This document shows positions 7,150 to 19,038 of a DNA stretch of 23,662 nt, piece after piece (positions within the stretch are counted from its first letter, which is position 1; the number at the start of each line of letters is the position of its first letter). The translations under genes were made by a program, and so were the position numbers. Source of the stretch: JAJXWB01 sp036796555 (lineage in GTDB: Bacteria > Pseudomonadota > Alphaproteobacteria > Rhizobiales > Beijerinckiaceae); contig DAIRCS010000041.1 of NCBI GenBank assembly GCA_036796555.1, positions 1 through 23,662 on the forward strand, written 5' to 3'. The notes beneath the pieces are model-generated. The model worked only from the letters and a program-made list of their open reading frames with translations, was not told the origin of the DNA and searched no databases.

Positions 7150-7710
7150 TCAGGTTGAACTCGCCTGCGCCGCCGCGATGCGCCGTCCGATCAGGATGCG
7201 GAAAGTGGCGTATTGCACGACGAACGCCAGGATTTTCGCGGCCGGCGCGACGATGAAAACGAAGCCGCCCCACAGTTTCGTGTCGCCGGTCAACGCGGTG
7301 GCGACGACGCCGGCGCCCAGCGCGATCATCAACCCGGCCCAGCAATAGCCGGCGATCACCGGCAGGTCGGGCGCGAATTCCATCACCTTGGGCGGCATGT
7401 AGCGCTCCATCCAGCCGCGTTTCAGCATGATCGCGCCGATGCCGAAATGGGCGAGGCTCGGCTTGACCAGCACGAAGCGCGGATCGCCGGTCACGAGCGT
7501 CGCGCCGCCGAGCAGGACGACCAGCGCCAGGCTCGCGTAGGAAACGGCGGTCATGGAATAGCCGGTGCGCTTCGCCCAGACGAACTGGCCGATCGCGCCG
7601 GCGATGGCGACGCCGGTGGCGATGGCGATGTTGTCGGTCGCCATCCAGACGACGACGAACAGGATCGTCGAGAAAAAGTCGCCGGCGAGCCGGGCGAATA
7701 CGCTCTTCAT
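7150..7710 (-). CDS. Septation protein A / IspZ (YciB)-family inner membrane protein
   Basis: A 186-residue polytopic inner membrane protein. Start ATG at 7710 is chosen because GGAGGG lies 5 nt upstream; the frame is open a further 16 codons. Five hydrophobic segments are visible: FFSTILFVVVWMA, IAIATGVAIAGAIGQFVWA, TAVSYASLALVVLLGGATL, LPVIAGYCWAGLMIALGAGVV and FVFIVAPAAKILAFVVQY. The family-like GDPRFVLVKPSLAH (YciB-type DPxFxxxKP), GWMERYMP and C-terminal RILIGRR support the call. YciB proteins take part in cell-envelope synthesis and division in enterobacteria; the role here is inferred by family. It precedes the aldo/keto reductase gene and is divergent from valS. Confidence 0.85.
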   Translation of the reverse strand: MKSVFARLAGDFFSTILFVVVWMATDNIAIATGVAIAGAIGQFVWAKRTGYSMTAVSYASLALVVLLGGATLVTGDPRFVLVKPSLAHFGIGAIMLKRGWMERYMPPKVMEFAPDLPVIAGYCWAGLMIALGAGVVATALTGDTKLWGGFVFIVAPAAKILAFVVQYATFRILIGRRIAAAQASST

Positions 7711-7883
7711 GCAAACCCTCCGCCAGTCGGACGTAGGATGGATGAGCGGAAGCTGCAAGCGCAGGCGCCAGCCGGGACCGCCGGCCTCCGCCGGCGGTCC
7801 CGGCTGGATCGGGCGCCATCGGAGGGCCGGGATATCAACGAACAGGCTGACTTGCGTCGCGAACCCGGCTAAACCCTGCCGCC

Positions 7884-12665
<4,782 letters not shown>

Positions 12666-12706
12666 TGGTTCCTCGACCGCGTAAATAGTCGGGCGTTCGG
12701 AACTTT

Positions 12707-14008
12707 CTAGCCGAGGCCGGGAATCGGCGCGCCGATTGTCTCCAAAATCAGCACGACATTGAGCGCCAGCACGATCGCGGCGCCGGCGGCCGCTGCGATC
12801 TGCATCGCGCGGCCGTTGACGTGGTCGCCCATGATGTCGCGGCGACCCGTGAACAGGAGAAGGGCGATCATCGGAATCGGCAGGGCGAGCGACAGGACGA
12901 CCTGACTCATGACGAGCGCCTGCGTCGAATCGTAACCCATGCCGACGATGGCGAAGGCCGGCGCCATGGTGACGAGGCGGCGCACCCAGACGGGAATGGA
13001 GAAGCCGACAAAGCCCTGCATGATGACCTGGCCGGCCATCGTGCCGACGACGGAGCTGGCGACGCCCGAGGCGAGCAGCGACACCAGAAAGGCGGTCGCG
13101 GCGAAACCGCCGAGCAGGGGGGTCAGCGTGTGATAGGCGGTCTCGATCTCGGCGACTTCGGAATGCCCGGCGTGAAAGGCGCTCGACGCCATCATGACCA
13201 TCGCCATGTTGACGGCGCCTGCGACGGACAGCGCCACGAGCACTTCGATATTCGAAATGCGCACCAGCTTGCGCCGCTCGCCGGCGTCGCGGGGCGGCGT
13301 GCGCGACTGGGTGAGGCTCGAATGGAGAAAGACGGCGTGCGGCATGACCGTCGCGCCGATGATGCCGACGGCGAGCATGAGCGCGCGCGAATCCTCGATG
13401 CGCGGCGTCACGGCGTGTTTCGCCGCCGCCATCCAGTCGATCGGGGCGACGATGAGTTCGGCGAGGTAGCAGAGCGCGATCGTCGCCACGAAGGCGCCGA
13501 CGATCAGTTCGATCGGCCTGAAGCCCGTTCGCTCCAGAGCGAGAATCCCCGAGATGACGACGGCGACGACGACCATGCCCGCCAGCAGCGGCAGGCCGAA
13601 CAGCAGCGAAAGTCCGATCGCGCCGCCCAGGAATTCCGCGAGGTCGGTCGCCATGGCGGCGATCTCGCTCACCGCCCACATGGAATAGGCGACGGGCCTG
13701 GGAAACTGGTCGCGGCACATTTCCGCGAGATTGCGGCCCGTGACGATGCCGAGTTTCGCGGACAGCGCCTGGAACAGCATGGCCACCAGATTGGCCATAA
13801 GCACGACCCAGAGCAGGTTGTAGCCGTATTGCGCGCCGGCCTGGATGTTGGTCGCGAAATTGCCGGGGTCCGTGTAGGCGATGGACGCGACGACGGCCGG
13901 CCCGAGAAAGGCGAGATAGGCGCGGGGACGCCGCGAGGCGCCAGAGAGAACGGCGCGCGCATCCTCCTGCGTGCGCATCGTCAGCGTGCTTCTGGCGTTC
14001 TGATCCAT
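12707..14008 (-). CDS. mntH: Nramp-family Mn(II)/divalent metal transporter MntH
   Basis: Proton-coupled importer of Mn2+ (and Fe2+) in the inner membrane; 433 residues from ATG at 14008, normal for the family. The metal-site motifs are present: DPGN (47-50) in the first membrane helix and MPH (222-224) in the sixth. About eleven hydrophobic segments follow the usual Nramp plan, starting with YLAFLGPAVVASIAYTDPGN. The consensus transport loop is recognisable (GQVIMQGFVG, SQVVLSLALPIPMI). It is divergent from mntR, with a perfect 30-bp inverted repeat only 12 bp before its ATG. Control by Mn-bound MntR is therefore very likely. TACAAT within the palindrome could be its -10 element, which would make the leader very short. 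Confidence 0.96.
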   Translation of the reverse strand: MDQNARSTLTMRTQEDARAVLSGASRRPRAYLAFLGPAVVASIAYTDPGNFATNIQAGAQYGYNLLWVVLMANLVAMLFQALSAKLGIVTGRNLAEMCRDQFPRPVAYSMWAVSEIAAMATDLAEFLGGAIGLSLLFGLPLLAGMVVVAVVISGILALERTGFRPIELIVGAFVATIALCYLAELIVAPIDWMAAAKHAVTPRIEDSRALMLAVGIIGATVMPHAVFLHSSLTQSRTPPRDAGERRKLVRISNIEVLVALSVAGAVNMAMVMMASSAFHAGHSEVAEIETAYHTLTPLLGGFAATAFLVSLLASGVASSVVGTMAGQVIMQGFVGFSIPVWVRRLVTMAPAFAIVGMGYDSTQALVMSQVVLSLALPIPMIALLLFTGRRDIMGDHVNGRAMQIAAAAGAAIVLALNVVLILETIGAPIPGLG

Positions 14009-14020
14009 GTTCGGCGCGAC

Positions 14021-14050
14021 CTTAAATTGTAGCCACGGCTACAATTTAAG
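14021..14050. promoter_or_regulatory. Perfect 30-bp inverted repeat between mntH and mntR (probable MntR operator)
   Basis: CTTAAATTGTAGCC (14021-14034) and GGCTACAATTTAAG (14037-14050) are perfect inverted arms with a 2-nt spacer. It lies 12 bp upstream of mntH and 70 bp upstream of mntR. The position between the divergent transporter and its DtxR-family regulator indicates an MntR box. TACAAT occurs in each arm on opposite strands and resembles a -10 element, so bound repressor could block both promoters. Confidence 0.85.
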
Positions 14051-14120
14051 GGACGAGGCGATAAAATCAATCCCGATTGAAATCGAGCCGTTTTGCAGGC
14101 ATCCTGCGCCCTGCCACGCC

Positions 14121-14579
14121 ATGCCGAAATCGAAGTCCTACAAGCTCGTCGCAGCGCCTGCCGATCTTCCGCCCGAGGCGGACCAGGCGCACCGCTTCGA
14201 AAAGGCGCGCAGCGCGCAGGCGACCGCGCTGCTCGAGGATTACGCCGAGCTGATTTCCGACCTCATCGGCACGGAGGGCGAGGCGCGACCGACCGACATC
14301 GCCCGGCGGCTCGGCGTGTCGCACGCGACCGCGATCAAGAGCATCGCCCGCCTCAAGCGCGAGGGTCTCGCCACCTCGAAACTCTATCGCGGCGTCTTTC
14401 TCACGCCGGCCGGTGAAATGCTGGCGCGCCGCGTGCGCGCGCGTCACCGTCTGGTCGTCGATCTTCTCGTCGCGATCGGCGTTCCGCAGGCGGCGGCGGA
14501 AGTCGACGCGGAAGGCATCGAGCACCACGTCTCCGAGGAAACGCTGCGGGCTTTCGCCAAATTTCTCGGGCGCGCCTGA
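14121..14579 (+). CDS. mntR: Manganese-responsive DtxR-family regulator MntR
   Basis: A metalloregulator that binds Mn2+ and represses manganese import genes. From ATG at 14121 (MPKSKSYKL) it has 152 residues, close to E. coli-type MntR. The frame is open 38 codons further upstream, but that would run through the operator, so the shorter start is preferred; no strong ribosome binding site is seen. The winged helix-turn-helix is visible at about 50-90 (ARPTDIARRLGVSHATAIKSIARLKREGLA), followed by the dimerisation domain with the family's metal-ligand region (RARHRLVVDLLVAIGVP and EAEGIEHHVS-like AEGIEHHVSEET). No SH3-like third domain is present, as in short MntR proteins. It is divergent from mntH across the 30-bp palindrome. 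Confidence 0.92.
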   Translation: MPKSKSYKLVAAPADLPPEADQAHRFEKARSAQATALLEDYAELISDLIGTEGEARPTDIARRLGVSHATAIKSIARLKREGLATSKLYRGVFLTPAGEMLARRVRARHRLVVDLLVAIGVPQAAAEVDAEGIEHHVSEETLRAFAKFLGRA

Positions 14580-14991
14580 CAGCCGCCGATCACCCGGATT
14601 GTAGCGGCCGAACGTCGGTTTGTGGCTTTGCGGCAACAGCGCGCATTCAACTTGCAATGGCCCCAATCGCGCAGGCGAGACGCCGCTTTTCAGCCATAAA
14701 CCACGCGCTAATGTCTCCGCGTTACAAGTAGAGAGGCGATAGTCGCGACCGTTCGCGGAGCGGAACTAAAGCCTCGAAATTGGTGTGTTGCGCAAAAGCC
14801 TCACCCGAGTGTCCGAAAGGTCCCGCCCCGCGGAGCCAGCCGGGCCTGAGGCGCGCGGGGTTCGCGTGTTCGTCTCCCGACATCGCCGGACTTCCGCAAC
14901 GCGCGGCATGCGCCGTGCAGCGCGCGACGTGCGCCGTGCGGAAAGCGTAGTGCGAAGCGTCGGCGCGGGCGGCGCTGCAGAGATGGTGTCG
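14580..14991. other. Non-coding region upstream of exoR
   Basis: About 410 bp without a gene that can be supported. Its left half is less G+C-rich. It contains one copy of a short CGCGACCGTTCGCG repeat (about 14747-14760) and, at 14905-14940, tandem imperfect copies of a GCGCCGTGC-like unit. The exoR frame is open upstream to 14785, but the added residues are Arg-rich, precede a good signal peptide and are probably not translated. No promoter is convincing. Confidence 0.5.
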
Positions 14992-15813
14992 ATGGTGAAG
15001 GTCGGTCGGTTCAGTCTGGTGATCGCCTGCGGCCTGTTCGTCGCCGGTCCCGCGTTGGCGCTCGAGGGTGAGCGTGTGGCCGACGCGCGCGGCGTCCCGT
15101 CGCACAAATACAAGGACGCCGAGCAGGCGCTGGCCGCGGGCATCGCCTCCTACCGCAATGGCGACGCCAAGAATTCCGTTGAGCCGCTGACCTACGCCGC
15201 GCAGGGCGGCGCCGCGCTCGCGCAATGGAAGCTCGGCAAGATGTACGCCGCCGGCGACGGCGTCGCGGCCGACGACTACAAGGCCTACAAGTATTTCCTG
15301 CAGATCGTGCAGAACTACGACGAGGACGAGACGCCGCGGCGCGAGATTCCCGTCGTCGCCAGCGCCTTCGTCGCGGTCGGCGCCTATAATCTCAACGGCA
15401 TCGCCCAGGCCGGCCTCAAGCCCAATCCGGGGCGCGCGCGCGACATGTTCCAGTACGCCGCGACGAATTTCGGCGACGCCGACGCGCAATACAATCTCGC
15501 GCGCATGTATCTCGACGGCGCAGGCGTCGAGAAGGACGCGCGGCAGGCCGCCCGCTGGCTGCGCGTGGCGGCCGAGAAGGGCCATGCGCCCTCGCAGGCC
15601 ATGCTCGGCCATCTGCTGTTCACCGGGCCGGACGGCGTCGCGCGGCAGCGGGCGCAGGGCCTGATGTATCTGACGCTCGCGCGCGAATCGGCGAACGATC
15701 CGGTCAACGACAAGTGGATCGTCGACCTCTACGAGAAGGCGATGCGCCAGGCCACCGACAACGACCGGCAGGCGGCGGCGGCCTATCTCGAAACCTACAT
15801 GAAGAAGCGCTGA
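14992..15813 (+). CDS. exoR: ExoR-like periplasmic Sel1-repeat regulator
   Basis: In rhizobia ExoR is a periplasmic protein that inhibits the ExoS/ChvI two-component system and so controls exopolysaccharide, motility and acid response. From ATG at 14992 the protein has 273 residues (ATG at 14983 would add three); Sinorhizobium ExoR has 268. A signal peptide (FSLVIACGLFVAGPALA) is followed by several Sel1/TPR-like repeats: LTYAAQGGAALAQWKLGKMY, ARDMFQYAATNFGDADAQYN..ARMYLDGAGVEKD, and RVAAEKGHAPSQAMLGHLLF. The order and wording of these repeats, with DDYKAYKYFLQIVQNYDEDE and VASAFVAVGAYNLNGI, fit ExoR rather than a generic Sel1 protein. exoS and chvI are not in the window. It converges with xthA. 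Confidence 0.82.
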   Translation: MVKVGRFSLVIACGLFVAGPALALEGERVADARGVPSHKYKDAEQALAAGIASYRNGDAKNSVEPLTYAAQGGAALAQWKLGKMYAAGDGVAADDYKAYKYFLQIVQNYDEDETPRREIPVVASAFVAVGAYNLNGIAQAGLKPNPGRARDMFQYAATNFGDADAQYNLARMYLDGAGVEKDARQAARWLRVAAEKGHAPSQAMLGHLLFTGPDGVARQRAQGLMYLTLARESANDPVNDKWIVDLYEKAMRQATDNDRQAAAAYLETYMKKR

Positions 15814-15866
15814 GCGCAGCTCTCCCGCCGGGCGTCGTAGTCCGATCTGCATCCCCAAGGTCTGGT

Positions 15867-15979
15867 AACTCGAATCCTCATCCTGAGGAGCGCCGCAGGC
15901 GCGTCTCGAAGGATGGCCGAAGCGCGAGACGCTGGACCATGCTTCGAGACGGCGCTTTCAGCGCCTCCTCAGCATGAGG
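15867..15979. repeat. Intergenic palindromic repeat (ACTCGAATCCTCATCCTGAGGAG type)
   Basis: ACTCGAATCCTCATCCTGAG at the left and CGCCTCCTCAGCATGAGG at the right bound a mosaic with inner stems GAGCGCCGCAGGCGC and the block CATGCTTCGAGACGGCGC. Read on the minus strand it matches the element inside the double-hydrolase gene over about 100 bp but lacks that copy's extra hairpin module. It sits between the convergent exoR and xthA genes. Confidence 0.85.
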
Positions 15980-16009
15980 GGCGTGGATTCGCAGCAGATT
16001 TCGAGTCAA

Positions 16010-16039
16010 GTTCCGGGAGCAGGGACCTGATCCCGGAAC
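16010..16039. repeat. 9-bp perfect hairpin next to xthA (second repeat unit)
   Basis: GTTCCGGGA (16010-16018) pairs with TCCCGGAAC (16031-16039) around a 12-nt loop, 7 bp past the end of xthA. It may be a separate small repeat or a transcription end for xthA. No T run follows on either strand. Confidence 0.5.
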
Positions 16040-16045
16040 CTGGCT

Positions 16046-16828
16046 TCACGCCCTGAACTCCGCCCGAATCGGCACGTGGTCCGAGGGCTTCTCCTTCGAG
16101 CGCATGTCCTTGTCGATCGCCACCGACGCCAGCCGGTCGGCCGCCTGCGGCGAGAGCAGCAAGTGGTCGATGCGAATGCCGTTGTTCCGTTGCCAGGCGC
16201 CGGCCTGGTAATCCCAGAACGTATAGAGCCCGCCGGCGTCCGAGCAGGCGCGCAGGGCGTCGGCGAAGCCGAGGTTGACCAGCGCGCGAAACCGTTGGCG
16301 GGTTTCCGGCAGGAAGAGGGCGTCGCCCTCCCAGGCCTTGGCGTCGCGGGCGTCCTCGGGGGCGGGAATCACGTTGTAGTCGCCGGCGAGCACGAGCGGC
16401 TCCTCCAGCTTCAGCAGATCGCCGGCGTGGGCGCGCAGCCGGTCCATCCAGGCGTATTTGTAGGCCGTCTTGTCCGTGCCGGCCGGATTGCCGTTCGGCA
16501 GGTAGATGGAGGCGACGCGCAGGACCTTGCCGGCTTCGTCCCGCGTCAGCGCCTCGAGATAACGCGACTGCTCGTCGTCGAGGCCGGGCAGGCCGCGCTG
16601 CGTCTCCTCCAGCGGGCGCCTCGACAGGATGGCGACGCCGTTCCAGCTCTTCTGGCCGTGGATGAGCGCGTTATAGCCGGCGTCCTCGATTTCCGCGCGC
16701 GGGAACTGCTCGTCCGTGCATTTCAGCTCTTGAAGGCAGAGCACGTCGGGCGCGCGCTCCTTCAGATAGTCCAGCAGCAGCGGCAGGCGCAGGCGCACCG
16801 AATTGATGTTCCACGAGGCGACGATCAT
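16046..16828 (-). CDS. xthA: Exodeoxyribonuclease III (AP endonuclease, ExoIII family)
   Basis: Cytoplasmic base-excision-repair enzyme with AP endonuclease and 3'-5' exonuclease activity; 260 residues, the family length. Catalytic residues are all visible: Asn7 in SWNINSVR, metal-binding Glu34 in CLQELK, Tyr109 in SIYLPNGNP, Asp150 and Asn152 in LAGDYNVIP, Asp221 in RIDHLLLS, and the Asp250-His251 pair in SDHVPIRAEF. SWNGVAILSR and YTFWDYQAGAWQRNNGIRIDH are further family blocks. Start ATG at 16828 opens directly with MIVASWNINS, as expected. It is divergent from the CinA-like gene (109 bp between) and converges with exoR across the repeat cluster. Confidence 0.97.
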   Translation of the reverse strand: MIVASWNINSVRLRLPLLLDYLKERAPDVLCLQELKCTDEQFPRAEIEDAGYNALIHGQKSWNGVAILSRRPLEETQRGLPGLDDEQSRYLEALTRDEAGKVLRVASIYLPNGNPAGTDKTAYKYAWMDRLRAHAGDLLKLEEPLVLAGDYNVIPAPEDARDAKAWEGDALFLPETRQRFRALVNLGFADALRACSDAGGLYTFWDYQAGAWQRNNGIRIDHLLLSPQAADRLASVAIDKDMRSKEKPSDHVPIRAEFRA

Positions 16829-16937
16829 GCGCGATTCCCTGGGGCTCGCCGGATCGTATCAGAACAGCGGCCGTCGGGGCGACACGCCGGCTTGGCGCGG
16901 GCGTCCCCGCCGTGATCTAAAAGCCGAGGGAGGCCGC

Positions 16938-17426
16938 ATGTCCGAACTCGAAAAACTCGCCGCGCAGGTGGCGCAAAAACTGATCGCGCGGCGCGAACTG
17001 CTGGCCGTGTCCGAATCGTCGAGCGGCGGCCTGATTTCCGCCGCGCTGCTCGCCGTGCCCGGCGCATCCGCCTTCTATATCGGCGGCGCGGTCGTCTATA
17101 CGGCGCGGGCGCGGGCGGCGCTGGTCAATATCGAGCGCGCCGACGTCGAGGGCATGCGCTCGGCGAGCGAGCCATACGCGCAACTGCTTGCGCGCCGCAC
17201 GCGGGAGCTGATGCGGTCCGGCTGGGCCATCGCCGAGACTGGCGCGGCGGGGCCGACGGGAAACCCGTATGGCGATGCGGCCGGCCATACGGTCGTGGCG
17301 GTCAGCGGTCCGGTCGAGCGCGTCCGCACGATCGAGACCGGTTCGAGCGACCGGCGCGCCAACATGGACGCCTTCGCCCGCGCCGCGCTGGAATTGCTGG
17401 ATGAGGCATTGGGCGTTCGGCAGTAG
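16938..17426 (+). CDS. CinA C-terminal/PncC-like protein (possible nicotinamide-nucleotide amidase)
   Basis: 162 residues from ATG at 16938, with GGGAGG 4 nt upstream. It corresponds to the stand-alone CinA C-terminal domain; in PncC this deamidates nicotinamide mononucleotide for NAD recycling. Visible motifs are SESSSGGLISAALLAVPGAS, with Ser27 at the place of the nucleophile (AESCTGG in PncC), GGAVVYTARARAAL, and ETGAAGPTGNPYGDAAGHTVVAV. The lysine normally present in the YSNxAK-like motif is replaced by Arg59 in YTARAR, so amidase activity is doubtful and the protein may belong to a divergent branch. Its last codons fall in a CGGCAGT-type repeat. The small DUF3297 gene follows 65 bp downstream. 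Confidence 0.82.
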   Translation: MSELEKLAAQVAQKLIARRELLAVSESSSGGLISAALLAVPGASAFYIGGAVVYTARARAALVNIERADVEGMRSASEPYAQLLARRTRELMRSGWAIAETGAAGPTGNPYGDAAGHTVVAVSGPVERVRTIETGSSDRRANMDAFARAALELLDEALGVRQ

Positions 17427-17460
17427 GCGATCGACTGCCGATTGCCCGCTGCGCCTTGCG
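17427..17460. repeat. Fragment of the CGGCAGT-type short repeat
   Basis: The sequence after the cinA-like stop (GCGATCGACTGCCGATTGCCCGCTGCGCC) contains, inverted, about 21 bp of the repeat at 2396-2470 with about two mismatches. As at the globin gene, it abuts a stop codon. Confidence 0.4.
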
Positions 17461-17491
17461 ACGCTAGAAGCGGCGCAAAGCAGAGGATTCC

Positions 17492-17734
17492 ATGACCGAC
17501 ACGCCGCCCGACCGCCTTTCCGTCGACCCGCGCAGCCCTTTCTACAACGAGGAGGTTCTGGCCCGCGACGTCGGCATCCGCTTCAAGGGCGCCGAAAAGA
17601 CGAATGTCGAAGAATATTGCGTCAGCGAGAACTGGGTGCGGGTGTCGGTGCCCAACACCAGGGATCGCCGCGGCAATCCGCTGACGCTGAAGCTGACCGG
17701 CAAGGTCGAGCCGTATTTCAAGACTGAAGCCTGA
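17492..17734 (+). CDS. DUF3297 family protein
   Basis: A complete small protein of 80 residues. ATG at 17492 has AGAGGA 4 nt upstream. The sequence DRLSVDPRSPFYNEEVLARD, VGIRFKGAEKTNVEEYCVSE and the C-terminal GNPLTLKLTGKVEPYF match the conserved layout of DUF3297, a widespread cytoplasmic family of unknown function in proteobacteria. It has no membrane segment or signal peptide. It follows the CinA-like gene on the same strand and converges with the beta-propeller gene across a small hairpin. Confidence 0.92.
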   Translation: MTDTPPDRLSVDPRSPFYNEEVLARDVGIRFKGAEKTNVEEYCVSENWVRVSVPNTRDRRGNPLTLKLTGKVEPYFKTEA

Positions 17735-17743
17735 GGCCTTCTC

Positions 17744-17763
17744 CTTCCCCGCTCGCGGGGAGG
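17744..17763. terminator. Small GC hairpin between convergent genes
   Basis: CCCCG (17747-17751) and CGGGG (17756-17760) form a tight stem with a CTCG tetraloop inside CCTTCCCCGCTCGCGGGGAGG. It resembles half of the CTCCCTCCCC repeat family. No T run is present, so its action as a terminator is uncertain. Confidence 0.35.
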
Positions 17764-17786
17764 TAGGGCGCGCCATGCGTGTCGCC

Positions 17787-18902
17787 TCACGGCCGCTTCA
17801 TCCAGCCGATCGAATGGGCGTGCAGGCTCTGGATGTAGAGCGCGTCGCCGCGCTCGACCGCGCTGGTCGTCTCGGGATAGGCGCCGGAGGGATCCTGCAG
17901 GTCCTCGACGATCTTGCCGTCCTCGGTGAAGGCGATGATGTGGCCGTAGGCGGGCGGGATCGGCCAGAACGCGCGGGGCAGGCGCATGATCATGCCGCGG
18001 ACGAACGGCTTGTCGGCCAGCTTGTCGATGAGATCATTGCGCGGCTTGGTGAGGCCGACCCAGAGTTTCGGCTTGCCGTCCGGCGTCGGCAGGCCGCGCA
18101 TCAGATTGTCGGGATAGCCCGGCAAGTTGTCGAGCACGATCGTTGCGCCGCCCGTCGGGCCGTTGGAGACGTCGAGGTTGCGCGCGCCGACCGGAATCTT
18201 CCAGACGCGATACTTGCCGGTCTCGGCCACGAAGATCGATTTTTCGTCCTGGGACATGGCGACGCCATTGGCGAAGGAGAGGCCGGTCGCCACGACCTTG
18301 GTCGCTTTCGTGCCGGGCTCGTAGACGAGGATGCGGCCGGTCGCGGCCTGCTCCATGATGTCGAGCACGCTCGCCTCGAACGTCCCGCCCCATTCGCGCG
18401 GCCCGAAGCGTTGTGAGGCGTCGGAGAAATAGACGAGGCCGTCCTTCGCCACGATGACGGCGTCGGCGTAGCGGATCGGCTGGCCGTCGACCTTGTCGGC
18501 GAGGACCTCCACCTTGTCCTTCGTCACCGCGAGCAGGCCCCGCAGCGCATCGGCGGCGATGAGCCGGCCGGACGGATCGAAATCGAAGCCGAGCGTGCGG
18601 CCGCCCGTGTTGGCGAAGATTTCGCGATTGTTCCCCCCGGCGTCCATCCGAAGGATGTCGCCGGACGCCACCGCCGCATAGAGCTTGCCGTCCGGGCCGA
18701 AAGCGATGTGCTCGGGACCGACCTCGTCGCCGATATCGATCGTCTTCAGTCCGGCGAGCTTCTCGTTGCGGGCGTGGGGGCCGACATAGCCGGGCGCCGG
18801 TTGCGCGCTCCAGGCGCGCGGCGAGATCGGGATCGGCCAGAAAGCGAAATAACCCGCCAGCATCATCAGAAAGACGCCGAACCACGCCGCGATCTTCTTC
18901 AT
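17787..18902 (-). CDS. Membrane-anchored SMP-30/strictosidine-synthase-like beta-propeller
   Basis: 371 residues from ATG at 18902 (MKKIAAWFGVF). The upstream open frame is low in family resemblance and is rejected. One N-terminal hydrophobic segment (IAAWFGVFLMMLAGYFAFWPI) probably anchors it, with the rest in the periplasm. The body reads as a six-bladed propeller of the SGL/strictosidine synthase superfamily: EHIAFGPDGKLYAAVASGDI, TLGFDFDPSGRLIAADALRG, the strictosidine-synthase block YADAVIVAKDGLVYFSDAS, and FANGVAMSQDEKSIFVAETG followed by KYRVWKI. Bacterial members are usually lactonase or esterase-like hydrolases needing Ca2+, not alkaloid enzymes; the substrate is unknown. It is divergent from the AEC transporter gene (136 bp between), which may hint at a shared small organic substrate, though only by position. 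Confidence 0.85.
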   Translation of the reverse strand: MKKIAAWFGVFLMMLAGYFAFWPIPISPRAWSAQPAPGYVGPHARNEKLAGLKTIDIGDEVGPEHIAFGPDGKLYAAVASGDILRMDAGGNNREIFANTGGRTLGFDFDPSGRLIAADALRGLLAVTKDKVEVLADKVDGQPIRYADAVIVAKDGLVYFSDASQRFGPREWGGTFEASVLDIMEQAATGRILVYEPGTKATKVVATGLSFANGVAMSQDEKSIFVAETGKYRVWKIPVGARNLDVSNGPTGGATIVLDNLPGYPDNLMRGLPTPDGKPKLWVGLTKPRNDLIDKLADKPFVRGMIMRLPRAFWPIPPAYGHIIAFTEDGKIVEDLQDPSGAYPETTSAVERGDALYIQSLHAHSIGWMKRP

Positions 18903-19038
18903 CTTCGCCCCGTCGATCTCTGATTCCACACTCTGCGGACAGGGGCGGCCGCGCGCAAGGGAGGCGCGACGCCGCATAGGCGGCGTGCGGCTGCGCGCAT
19001 TGACAGGCCCGGCGGCGCTACCTAGCGAGAAGGCCGTC

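Noticed and set aside
14785..14991. N-terminal extension of ExoR by 66-69 residues
   Set aside because: It would put Arg-rich sequence before a normal signal peptide; length from 14992 fits the family.
14722..15858. 378-residue minus-strand frame opposite exoR
   Set aside because: Shadow of exoR, with no start context or recognised motif.
16861..16875. Possible LexA box (GAAC-N7-GTCG) between xthA and the cinA-like gene
   Set aside because: The second half-site does not match GAAC, so it differs from the alphaproteobacterial SOS box.
19000..19028. TTGACA followed 17 bp later by TAGCGA as a promoter for the AEC gene
   Set aside because: The -10 is poor and overlaps the ribosome binding site, leaving almost no leader.
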